Shown piece after piece: positions 1-7,246 of a stretch of 60,903 bases of DNA. The notes beneath the pieces are model-generated. The model was not told the origin of the DNA, ran no database searches, and saw only the letters and a list, made by a program, of their open reading frames with translations. The first letter of the stretch is position 1; each line of letters starts with the position of its first letter. The position numbers and the translations under genes are program-made. The DNA is taken from contig NZ_SCFB01000015.1 of the NCBI RefSeq assembly GCF_004210305.1, forward strand, positions 1 through 60,903. The letters run 5' to 3'. This DNA comes from Candidatus Finniella inopinata. Lineage in GTDB: Bacteria > Pseudomonadota > Alphaproteobacteria > Paracaedibacterales > CAIULA01.

Positions 1-1
1 T

Positions 2-307
2 TGCTGTCTTTTATACAACACTCAGGAGCTAAAAAACTCTCTTAACTTTGTGTCCAGTTTTTGGGGTGCAGGGCACACTGGCCCTATCGCTTTGGGGGTG
101 GCCGTTAAAAAAACCATTCTGTCTCAGGGAACCATAGCTTATGGTTTGCCAGTAAAGGCTCAGTTGGATGGTCGAAGGGATCGCAATATCATTATGCCAC
201 CTGAGGTCTTTTATTCGGCTGCAAATTCTGGAAGATATCCGTTTTCCTTTGGATGGCACGCATTTACAGGAAGTTGGTTGAAAAATGAATTTGGCAGTAA
301 CGGGTAA
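2..307 (+). CDS. DXD glycosyltransferase paralogue, 3' part only
   Basis: This is the C-terminal end of the first of five tandem paralogues; the reading frame is open to the left window edge, so the gene starts outside. The visible part carries the family's C-terminal blocks: a TGPIALGVAVKK block, a DGRRDRNI block, PPEVF, FGWHAF and the terminal GSNG. Its DXD core is not in the window. Just before TGPI it differs from the other copies, with a longer segment (NSLNFVSSFWGAGH) where the others have a short TLC-type stretch. This could be local divergence or damage. It is followed by the same kind of hairpin as copies two to four. Family membership is clear from the paralogues; substrate and activity are unknown. 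Confidence 0.8.
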   Translation, partial: CCLLYNTQELKNSLNFVSSFWGAGHTGPIALGVAVKKTILSQGTIAYGLPVKAQLDGRRDRNIIMPPEVFYSAANSGRYPFSFGWHAFTGSWLKNEFGSNG

Positions 308-340
308 ACTTCTTACTTATTTTTTCTGCTTTCACAAAAA

Positions 341-368
341 CCTGACTGGATTTCCCTTTTCAGTCAGG
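341..368 (+). terminator. Hairpin after copy 1
   Basis: A perfect 8-bp stem, CCTGACTG paired with CAGTCAGG, encloses a 12-nt loop. No strong T-run follows. The same hairpin position and the CTGAC/GTCAG core recur after copies two, three and four, so it is part of the duplicated unit. It is probably a terminator or an mRNA 3'-end stabiliser. Confidence 0.55.
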
Positions 369-428
369 AGAATATAATAATCGTTATGTTGAATTAAGGT
401 CTCATCTCACGGTTAATTTTTCTCCATA

Positions 429-443
429 TTAAGCATTTGTTAA
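429..443 (+). promoter_or_regulatory. CtrA-like box, copy 2 of array
   Basis: TTAA-GCATTTG-TTAA, a perfect TTAA-N7-TTAA as bound by the alphaproteobacterial cell-cycle regulator CtrA. It ends 52 bases before the ATG at 496. The other three complete paralogues have the same box at nearly the same spacing. Confidence 0.6.
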
Positions 444-495
444 GTGTTTAAAATTTATCATTAAATTAAGCCCTTTTTTTGTGGAGAACTTTTTA

Positions 496-1692
496 ATGAT
501 AAATTTTTTTAAAAAAAAACGTTTCGGTTTTTTGCTGTTTTTTTTCTTACAATTGCTCCTTACTCAGTATTTGAACGCATCGGATGTTTTCGGTGATGAC
601 CATTTGGGACGAAAGCAAAGCTTCAAACATCCCAAATTCGGCGATATTTTTGGAATTGGTATTTTTTCCATTTCTAATTTTGTTGGCGATTCTAAAAATA
701 GGTTAGAAAAAGCATGGGAAGGTGCGAAATATTACCGAAATAAAATCCTTCCAGAGGAAGGGATTAATCCGGATGAGGCTTATTCGAAGCTGGACAAACT
801 ATGGCGTGAAAACCATCCTGATATTGCGTGTCAATACGATACTCAGATGGCCAGAGAAGAACCCAGCATACCTTTAATTACCCACAGTATTTGGCTAACC
901 AACATGGATAAGCCAACGGAGCTTACTGATCATTTTTTGGGATATTACAAGCATTCTTGCAAAATGAACTCAACCAAAGTTGGTTGGAAACATTATCTGT
1001 GGGTTCAGGATAGAAACAAATTGCCAAAAACAGTGAGAGAGTTAGAGGCTGTTGGCGTTCAAATTAAAGAAGTTTATAGAGAGTTATCTGATGAAAAAGA
1101 TTTTTGTGGCGTAAAACCCTTTTTCGACCAAGAACTGGCAGAGTCAAAATTTGGTCGTGCCGCAGATATTTTGCGCTGCGTCATTTTACATAAGACGGGC
1201 GGAATTTATCGAGATATAGACCTTTTGATGACACGTCCCATCACAGGCTTGGCCTTAGCCTATGATTTTTTTGCAGGGATTGAATATGACTATTCATATC
1301 CTTGTAATGCAATGATGGGTGCTCGCCCCGCACACCCCGTTATGGAAAATTATTTAGAAATCATGAATCGCAATTTTAATCCGCAGACAACACCAAAATA
1401 CATCACTTACTTCAATACGGGTTATAACCAAAAAGACAGAGATTTTTACCAAACACTTTGTCTTACAGGCCCTATCGCTTTGAGTATAGCCTTAAAAAAG
1501 ACCCTTATCGAACAGGGCCCAATGGCCTTTGGGGTACCTATCAAGGAACAATCTGACGGCCGTCGGGACCGCAACATTATATTTCCGCCAGAGGTCTTTT
1601 TTGGACAAACCCAAGGAAGAGATGGTTGTTCATACGGGTTTCATGCTTTTGCTGGAACTTGGCAACTGCCAGAATTTGGCAGCAAAGGATAA
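496..1692 (+). CDS. Secreted DXD-motif glycosyltransferase (array copy 2)
   Basis: A 398-residue protein with an N-terminal signal peptide: basic KKKR, then a Phe/Leu-rich stretch, then a likely cut near LNAS. It is therefore probably exported. The body resembles glycosyltransferases with a DXD sugar-nucleotide site (Gly_transf_sug/OCH1 or large-clostridial-toxin type). It has a PLITHSIWLTN block that matches the IP.IIHQIW start of that fold, FGRAADILRC, and GGIYRDID with the metal-binding DID at residues 240-242. I chose the ATG at 496 over the GTG at 481 because GGAG at 483-486 gives a suitable ribosome site and the start matches the paralogues. A CtrA-like box lies upstream and a hairpin downstream, so it is its own transcription unit. 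Donor, acceptor and secretion route are unknown; transfer of sugar onto a host or surface target is inference. Confidence 0.8.
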   Translation: MINFFKKKRFGFLLFFFLQLLLTQYLNASDVFGDDHLGRKQSFKHPKFGDIFGIGIFSISNFVGDSKNRLEKAWEGAKYYRNKILPEEGINPDEAYSKLDKLWRENHPDIACQYDTQMAREEPSIPLITHSIWLTNMDKPTELTDHFLGYYKHSCKMNSTKVGWKHYLWVQDRNKLPKTVRELEAVGVQIKEVYRELSDEKDFCGVKPFFDQELAESKFGRAADILRCVILHKTGGIYRDIDLLMTRPITGLALAYDFFAGIEYDYSYPCNAMMGARPAHPVMENYLEIMNRNFNPQTTPKYITYFNTGYNQKDRDFYQTLCLTGPIALSIALKKTLIEQGPMAFGVPIKEQSDGRRDRNIIFPPEVFFGQTQGRDGCSYGFHAFAGTWQLPEFGSKG

Positions 1693-1723
1693 ATCATTTT
1701 TGTTTTATTAACCCTGAATAAAA

Positions 1724-1770
1724 CCTGACTAGCCAACGGATCTTTGGAAAAAATTTCCGTTGCGGTCAGG
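1724..1770 (+). terminator. Hairpin after copy 2
   Basis: CCTGAC pairs with GTCAGG, with a further inner pairing CAACGGA with TCCGTTG. The outer stem is shared with the hairpins after copies one, three and four, while the inner stem is different. Pairing is kept although the sequence has changed, which supports an RNA function such as termination. Confidence 0.55.
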
Positions 1771-1826
1771 ATACTTTTCTGTGCGTTTTTTTTTAAACTA
1801 AAAGTTTTTAAAAAAGCAGGTTAAAA

Positions 1827-1841
1827 TTAAAGTTTTATTAA
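1827..1841 (+). promoter_or_regulatory. CtrA-like box, copy 3 of array
   Basis: TTAA-AGTTTTA-TTAA, a perfect TTAA-N7-TTAA that ends 51 bases before the ATG at 1893. A possible -10 element TATACT lies at 1865-1870. Confidence 0.6.
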
Positions 1842-1892
1842 TATTTTAGGATCTAAAATCAAATTATACTCAATTTAATTTGGTTTTTAAAA

Positions 1893-3086
1893 ATGACAAA
1901 TTTTATAAAAGGATCACGTACAAAAAGTTTGTACTTTTTCTGCCTATTGGCTTTGCTGAGTGGCAAAACTTTAGAGGCTTCCCATCTTTTTGATCATGAT
2001 CCCATAGCACGCAATCAAAGCTTCGAACATCCTAAATTCGGAATTACGTTTGGAATAAATGTTTTCCCAGTAGCTAATTTTGTAAAAGATTCCCAAGAGA
2101 GAGTGATGCATTGGGTTCCTGGATCGAATTATTACCGACATGCGGTTCTTCCTCAAGAAGGGATTGATACCTATCGGGCTTATAAAACGCTAGATGATTT
2201 ATATCGGGAGAATCATCCTGACATCGCTTGTAAATATGAAACGCTTAAGGTAGAAGACACGCCAAAAATCCCTTTAATAACGCACAGCATTTGGTTTACC
2301 AATCCCTACCAACCAAAGGAATTATCCAATGAGTTCCTGGAATGGTATAGGTACTCCTGCAGCCTTCATGAAAAAGATAAAGGTTGGAGACACATTCTGT
2401 GGGTTCAAGATAGGACTAAGCTTCCTCACACCACAGGTTTTTTGGAACACCATGGTATTGAAATCAAAGAGATATACAAAGAATTACAAGAAGAAGACTT
2501 TGTAGGCATGAAAAAGTACGTTGATCATGAGATCAAAGAGTGTAAATTTGGTCGGGCTGCTGATATTTTTCGGATTGTTGCTTTGAACAAGTATGGCGGA
2601 ATTTACAGAGATATAGACTTTGTTTTCACACGTCCTTTAACCGGTCTGACACTGGCCTATGATTTCTTCGCAGGCATTGAGCATCCCTATGCTTATATTT
2701 GCAACGCAATCATGGGTTTCAGGCCTGGTCACCCGATACTATCAAAATATATGGAAATTATGGATCGCAACTTTCAGCGTAAAGGTCCTGAATATGTTGA
2801 AGGTTGTCTTACTAATCCTGAGATCTGGGATGACAAAAGAGCCTTATTGCACACCCTTTGTTTAACAGGCCCGATTGCTTTTACCGTGGCAATAAAGCAA
2901 GTCCTTTTGTCTCAAGGACCTGTGTCACATGGTCTGACTATCTATGATCAACCAGATGGCCATAAAGATCGCAATATTATCTTCCCGCCCGAGGTGTTCT
3001 TTAATATGAAAGATGGAAGATCACCAGCCTCATTTGGATGGCATGCATTTGCTACAACTTGGCTGCAAGGTGGCAGCAAGGGATAA
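1893..3086 (+). CDS. Secreted DXD-motif glycosyltransferase (array copy 3)
   Basis: A 397-residue paralogue with a signal peptide (hydrophobic residues about 12-24, likely cleavage near LEAS). The family order is conserved: a QSFEHPKFG block near residue 41, YYR..LPQEGID near 80-92, the RENHPDIAC block near 105-113, IPLITHSIW at 126-134, KFGRAADIFR, GGIYRDID with DID at 240-242, RP.TGL.LAYDFFAGIE, then the C-terminal DGHKDRNI, PPEVFF, FGWHAF and GSKG. The conserved DXD and the aromatic/Gly surroundings argue for an active enzyme. It has its own CtrA-like box and a hairpin behind it. It is closest by eye to copy 4, sharing HTTG, LEH and KDGRS stretches. The substrate is unknown. Confidence 0.8.
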   Translation: MTNFIKGSRTKSLYFFCLLALLSGKTLEASHLFDHDPIARNQSFEHPKFGITFGINVFPVANFVKDSQERVMHWVPGSNYYRHAVLPQEGIDTYRAYKTLDDLYRENHPDIACKYETLKVEDTPKIPLITHSIWFTNPYQPKELSNEFLEWYRYSCSLHEKDKGWRHILWVQDRTKLPHTTGFLEHHGIEIKEIYKELQEEDFVGMKKYVDHEIKECKFGRAADIFRIVALNKYGGIYRDIDFVFTRPLTGLTLAYDFFAGIEHPYAYICNAIMGFRPGHPILSKYMEIMDRNFQRKGPEYVEGCLTNPEIWDDKRALLHTLCLTGPIAFTVAIKQVLLSQGPVSHGLTIYDQPDGHKDRNIIFPPEVFFNMKDGRSPASFGWHAFATTWLQGGSKG

Positions 3087-3111
3087 AGATTTTTACTTGT
3101 TCCCGTAAAAA

Positions 3112-3142
3112 GCCTGACCGGGCATGTGTGTACCGGTTAGGC
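3112..3142 (+). terminator. Hairpin after copy 3
   Basis: GCCTGACCGG pairs with CCGGTTAGGC (one G-T pair), loop about 11 nt. It lies at the same position as the hairpins after the other copies. No long T-run follows directly. Confidence 0.6.
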
Positions 3143-3200
3143 ACCCTAAATATGTTTTTTTAAATAATTTCCTCACATACTATGAATAGCATTTTTTTTG

Positions 3201-3215
3201 TTAAGATTTTATTAA
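3201..3215 (+). promoter_or_regulatory. CtrA-like box, copy 4 of array
   Basis: TTAA-GATTTTA-TTAA, a perfect TTAA-N7-TTAA that ends 51 bases before the ATG at 3267. A possible -10 element TATAGA lies at 3238-3243, at nearly the same offset as TATACT in the preceding copy. Confidence 0.6.
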
Positions 3216-3266
3216 TCTTTTAGTTGTTAAAATTAGTTATAGACTTAATTTAATTTGGTTAAGAAA

Positions 3267-4457
3267 ATGACAAATTGCCTAAAAAGAAAACGTGTCAAAA
3301 TTTTATATCTTTTATGTTCGATGGCTCTGCTGGTTGGCAGTACTTTAGAAGCTTCAGACAATCCTTTGGATATGTATGGTAACGACCATACGGGCCGCAA
3401 CCAAAGCTTCGTGCATCCTAAATTTGGCCCAATCTTTGGAATTAATATCTTTAAACTTTCCAATTTTGCCCACGACTCCGATGCCAAACAAAACCAGTGG
3501 AACCCTGGGTCTCCTTATTATCGTCATTGTGTTCTACCTCAAGAAGGAATTGATACACATAAAGCGTACCAACGCATGGATGAATTGTATCGAGAAAATC
3601 ATCCTGACATTGCTTGTAAATATGAAGTGTTGATGGCCAAAACTGAACCAAAAATCCCCCTTATTACTCACAGTGTATGGTTCACAAATCCATTTCAGCC
3701 AAGAGAACTTAAGGACCAATTTCTGCATTGGTATCAGGAATCATGCAGAATGAATAGCAAGGATAAAGGGTGGAGGCACATTCTTTGGGTTCAAGATAGA
3801 AACAAGTTGCCTCACACCACGGGTTGGTTGGAACACAGGGGTGTTGAAATTAAGGAAATGTACAAAGAATTAACAGACGAAGAATTTTGTGGTCTCAGGC
3901 CTCAGGTTGACCACGAACTTTCCCAATCAAAATTTGGTCGGGCTGCTGATGTTTTCCGTGCCATTGTTTTGTACAAATACGGCGGTATTTATAGAGATAT
4001 TGATTTTGAAATGACCCGCCCTTTTACAGGATTGGCACTAGCTTACGATTTTTTTGCTGGTATTGAGCATGCGTATTCTTACCCTTGCAATGCGATGATG
4101 GGCTGTCGACCTGGTCATCCTATTATCTCAAAATTGATGGAAATTATGAGGCGGAATCTCGATTCATCAAAAGCTCCTGCCTATGTTCAAGACTCTTTAC
4201 AAAAGCATGGTGATCTTTTGCACACCATTTGTGCCACCGGCCCTGTTGCTTTAGGGGTAGCTGTCAAAACAACTATTCTGGCGAATGGTGCTACAGAACA
4301 TGGGCTTCCCATATATGCACAACCTGATGGACATAAAGACAGAAATATCATTTTCCCGCCTGAAGTCTTTTTTAACATCAAGGATGGAAGGTCCCACGCT
4401 TCGTTCGGTTGGCATGCGTTTGCGACCACTTGGTTAAAAGACGGAAGCAAGGGATAA
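3267..4457 (+). CDS. Secreted DXD-motif glycosyltransferase (array copy 4)
   Basis: A 396-residue paralogue. The ATG at 3267 (MTNCLKRKR) was chosen over the TTG at 3255 because it lines up with the start of copy 3 (MTNFIKG) and places the CtrA-like box at the shared spacing. The signal peptide has hydrophobic residues about 12-23 and a likely cut near LEAS. The catalytic-type blocks are all present: IPLITHSVW, KFGRAADVFR and GGIYRDID with DID at residues 244-246, followed by the FTGLALAYDFFAGIE segment and the conserved C-terminal GSKG. Known for the fold: DXD coordinates a metal and the sugar nucleotide. Inferred: an exported transferase with diversified acceptor specificity relative to its neighbours. 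Confidence 0.8.
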   Translation: MTNCLKRKRVKILYLLCSMALLVGSTLEASDNPLDMYGNDHTGRNQSFVHPKFGPIFGINIFKLSNFAHDSDAKQNQWNPGSPYYRHCVLPQEGIDTHKAYQRMDELYRENHPDIACKYEVLMAKTEPKIPLITHSVWFTNPFQPRELKDQFLHWYQESCRMNSKDKGWRHILWVQDRNKLPHTTGWLEHRGVEIKEMYKELTDEEFCGLRPQVDHELSQSKFGRAADVFRAIVLYKYGGIYRDIDFEMTRPFTGLALAYDFFAGIEHAYSYPCNAMMGCRPGHPIISKLMEIMRRNLDSSKAPAYVQDSLQKHGDLLHTICATGPVALGVAVKTTILANGATEHGLPIYAQPDGHKDRNIIFPPEVFFNIKDGRSHASFGWHAFATTWLKDGSKG

Positions 4458-4488
4458 CGCCCTTCCTCTCTTTTTCCTATAGGTAAAA

Positions 4489-4516
4489 ATCTGACCGGTC
4501 TCTGTGCTGGTCAGAT
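4489..4516 (+). terminator. Hairpin after copy 4
   Basis: A perfect 8-bp stem, ATCTGACC with GGTCAGAT, and a 12-nt loop. It is the fourth hairpin in the array with a CTGAC core. The outer pairs have changed together (CC/GG after copy 1, AT/AT here), as expected if structure is what is selected. Confidence 0.55.
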
Positions 4517-4545
4517 TACCTGTAGAGGCAAAAAAATGATTTAAA

Positions 4546-4560
4546 TTAAATTTTTATTAA
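4546..4560 (+). promoter_or_regulatory. CtrA-like box, copy 5 of array
   Basis: TTAA-ATTTTTA-TTAA, a perfect TTAA-N7-TTAA that ends 49 bases before the ATG at 4610. TATATC at 4584-4589 is a possible -10. Confidence 0.6.
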
Positions 4561-4609
4561 TTAATTTTTATTAAAATAAATTATATATCTACTTATCTTG
4601 GTTATGAAA

Positions 4610-5809
4610 ATGGCAAATTGCATAAAAAGAAAAATATCCTATGGCATATATATCCTAATATTAATGATTATTATGTCTGACAAAAATTCAGTAGCTACTG
4701 ATGTTTTCGGCAATGATGAAGTAGGACGTCGGCAAAGTTTCATTCATAAAAAATTCGGACCTATTTTTGGCATTAATATTTTTCCGATTGCTAATTTTGT
4801 GGGTGATTCTCACAACCGACAAAATTTATGGCAACCGGGAGCTAGTTATTACCGCAATACTGTTCTTCCACAGGAAGGGGTCGACATCAACAAAGTCTAT
4901 AAACAACTGGATAAACTTTATCGGGAAAATCATCCTGACGTCGCGTGTCATTTTGACAATATTATGGTTGCTGACGAACCAAAAATCCCTTTTATTACGC
5001 ACAGTATTTGGCTCACTAATTTGGATAAGCCAGTGGAATTAACGGATGACTTTTTGAGATGGTATAAGCAATCTTGCAAGGTGCATTTGGCCAGTGTTGG
5101 TTGGAAACACTATCTGTGGGTTCAAGATAAAAAGAAACTACCAAAAACGGTAAGAGAGATGGAAAGAGCAGGCGTTGAAATCAAGGAAGTCTATAGTGAG
5201 TTAAGTGACGAAAAAGACTTTTATGGATTAAAACCTTGTATTGATCAAGAGATTGCTCAAGCAAAATTTGGTCGAGCGTCAGATATTCTTCGTTGCGTTC
5301 TTTTATATAGACTGGGCGGAATTTATCGAGATGTGGATTTTGAAATGACACGGCCCTTCACAGGATTGGCCCTAGCTTATGATTTTTTTTCAGGTATCGA
5401 GTATCCCTATTCTTGCCCTTGTAATGCGCTAATGGCTAGTCGTCCAACTCACCCCATTATAGGAAAAATGTTAGAGCTTATAACTAGAAATCTAGATCCA
5501 AAAACAGCACCGCCCTATATAGAACAATCGTTAAAAGTGGGAGGGGAAGAATTGAAGACCCTTTGTAGCACAGGACCAATTACCTTGGGGGTTGCTGTCA
5601 AAAAAGTTATTCTGGATCAGGGAACTATAGCCTTTGGCCTGCCCATAATAGACCAGCCTGACGGTCACAGGGATCGTAATATTGTTTTTCCACCTGAAGT
5701 CTTTTTTGGAGATGTGAGAGAAAAATCCGTAGGTAAGGGACCTTCTGCCTTTGGTTGGCATGCTTTTAAAGGAAGCTGGCTGAAAAAAGAGTTTGGCAGT
5801 AATGGTTAA
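4610..5809 (+). CDS. Secreted DXD-motif glycosyltransferase (array copy 5)
   Basis: A 399-residue last member of the array. The start at 4610 (MANCIKRK) aligns with copy 4; ATG 4604 and TTG 4598 are possible but would add only 2-4 residues. The N-terminus is hydrophobic (YIYILILMIIM-like) and fits a signal peptide or anchor. The core has IPFITHSIW, KFGRASDILR (the SDILR form typical of DXD transferases), and GGIYRDVD with DVD at residues 241-243. The C-terminal blocks end in GSNG, as in copy 1. By eye it shares more with copies 1 and 2 (WKHYLWVQD, LPKTVRE) than with copies 3 and 4. No array-type hairpin follows it; glmM on the other strand comes next. Confidence 0.8.
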   Translation: MANCIKRKISYGIYILILMIIMSDKNSVATDVFGNDEVGRRQSFIHKKFGPIFGINIFPIANFVGDSHNRQNLWQPGASYYRNTVLPQEGVDINKVYKQLDKLYRENHPDVACHFDNIMVADEPKIPFITHSIWLTNLDKPVELTDDFLRWYKQSCKVHLASVGWKHYLWVQDKKKLPKTVREMERAGVEIKEVYSELSDEKDFYGLKPCIDQEIAQAKFGRASDILRCVLLYRLGGIYRDVDFEMTRPFTGLALAYDFFSGIEYPYSCPCNALMASRPTHPIIGKMLELITRNLDPKTAPPYIEQSLKVGGEELKTLCSTGPITLGVAVKKVILDQGTIAFGLPIIDQPDGHRDRNIVFPPEVFFGDVREKSVGKGPSAFGWHAFKGSWLKKEFGSNG

Positions 5810-5872
5810 AATGCTTTTCGTTTTGTCTTGCTTCCCTGAGAAGTCGCCCAGTATTGAATTTCTGAAAATCTC

Positions 5873-7246
5873 TTAGGCGACTTTTTCAACGGGTTGTATC
5901 GCTGCTATGAGGTCTTCTATCACCTTATCGAGTAGAGGCTTGTCATTCCCTTGGGCCATGATTCTCAATAAGGGCTCAGTGCCTGAGGGACGAACCAAAA
6001 GCCGACCATGAGGGTGTAATTGTTTTTCTGCATAACTAATCGCCTGTTGAATGGATTTAGACTGCAAATTTATAGGATAGGTCGTTCTGATGTTTTTAAG
6101 AATTTGAGGCACAGGTTGAAACACATGGGCTATTTCGCTGATACGTTGGCCTGTATTTTTCAAAAGGCTTAAAACTTGCAAGGCAGCGATCAGGCCATCA
6201 CCCGTGGTTACATAATCTTTCAAAATGATATGACCCGATTGCTCCCCGCCGACATTGCAATCTTCTGTGCACATTTTCTCCAAAACAAAACGATCCCCAA
6301 CTGAGGACCGATGCAAAGTAAGCCCTTTGGAATGCAAATAGCTTTCCAAGCCCAAGTTTGACATCACGGTTCCAACAATGCCATTACCCCGGAGCAACCC
6401 TATTTCTAGCCAAAGGGTTGCAATAAGACCCAGTAATTGGTCTCCATCTAGAATGTGACCGTGTTCATCAACCATAAGCAACCGATCCCCATCACCGTCA
6501 AGGGCAATTCCTAAATCCGCCTGATGGCTGAGAACAGTTTGTTGCAAAAGGGCAGGGGAGGTCGCTCCGCAATCCAAATTAATGTTTTCTCCATTGGGTT
6601 CAATACCAACCGGAATCACGTCAGCACCCAATTCCCACAAAACCTTAGGGGCGACTTTATAGGTCGCTCCATGGGCACAATCAACAACAATTTTTAAACC
6701 ATCCAGACGCTGTCCGCGGGGAAATGTTGCCTTCGCAAATTCAATATAACGACCAGCCGCATCATCAAGGCGTTTGGCTCTGCCAATTTTTAGACAGTTT
6801 GCCAAGGGAATCTTGCCAGTTGTTAACTGTTCAATCGTTTCTTCGTCAGAACGGTTAATTTTGCAGCCGTCGGGGCCAAAGAATTTGATGCCATTATCTT
6901 GAAATGGGTTATGGGATGCGGATATCATAACACCCATTTGTGCCCGAAGGGAACGGGTCAGCATAGCAACCGCAGGGGTGGGCAGAGGCCCCAACAAAAT
7001 AACGTCAGCCCCCATAGACACAAACCCGGCCACCAGGGACGACTCAACCATATATCCCGACAGACGCGTATCTTTTCCAATGACAATCGTGAAACGGTGA
7101 TCACCATGGGAGGCAAAATATTTTTTCATCCCATGATGAGCGGCTGCAGTGGCCAACTTTAAAATACAATCAGGTGCCATGGGCCCACTGTTGGCAGGAC
7201 CCCGTACACCATCAGTTCCAAATAAAATTTGTGTCGTCTGCATCAT
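5873..7246 (-). CDS. glmM: Phosphoglucosamine mutase
   Basis: Converts glucosamine-6-phosphate to glucosamine-1-phosphate on the cytoplasmic route to UDP-GlcNAc, which feeds peptidoglycan and lipid A. It has 457 residues, normal for GlmM. Seen: an N-terminal FGTDGVRG, the phosphoserine loop MISASHNPF with the catalytic Ser at about residue 111, the metal loop DGDGDR, the GEQSGH substrate loop and RPSGTEP near the C-terminus. The start codon lies directly after the ftsH stop with no gap, so the two are probably co-transcribed and translationally coupled. The ftsH-glmM order is a common proteobacterial arrangement. Confidence 0.96.
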   Translation of the reverse strand: MMQTTQILFGTDGVRGPANSGPMAPDCILKLATAAAHHGMKKYFASHGDHRFTIVIGKDTRLSGYMVESSLVAGFVSMGADVILLGPLPTPAVAMLTRSLRAQMGVMISASHNPFQDNGIKFFGPDGCKINRSDEETIEQLTTGKIPLANCLKIGRAKRLDDAAGRYIEFAKATFPRGQRLDGLKIVVDCAHGATYKVAPKVLWELGADVIPVGIEPNGENINLDCGATSPALLQQTVLSHQADLGIALDGDGDRLLMVDEHGHILDGDQLLGLIATLWLEIGLLRGNGIVGTVMSNLGLESYLHSKGLTLHRSSVGDRFVLEKMCTEDCNVGGEQSGHIILKDYVTTGDGLIAALQVLSLLKNTGQRISEIAHVFQPVPQILKNIRTTYPINLQSKSIQQAISYAEKQLHPHGRLLVRPSGTEPLLRIMAQGNDKPLLDKVIEDLIAAIQPVEKVA

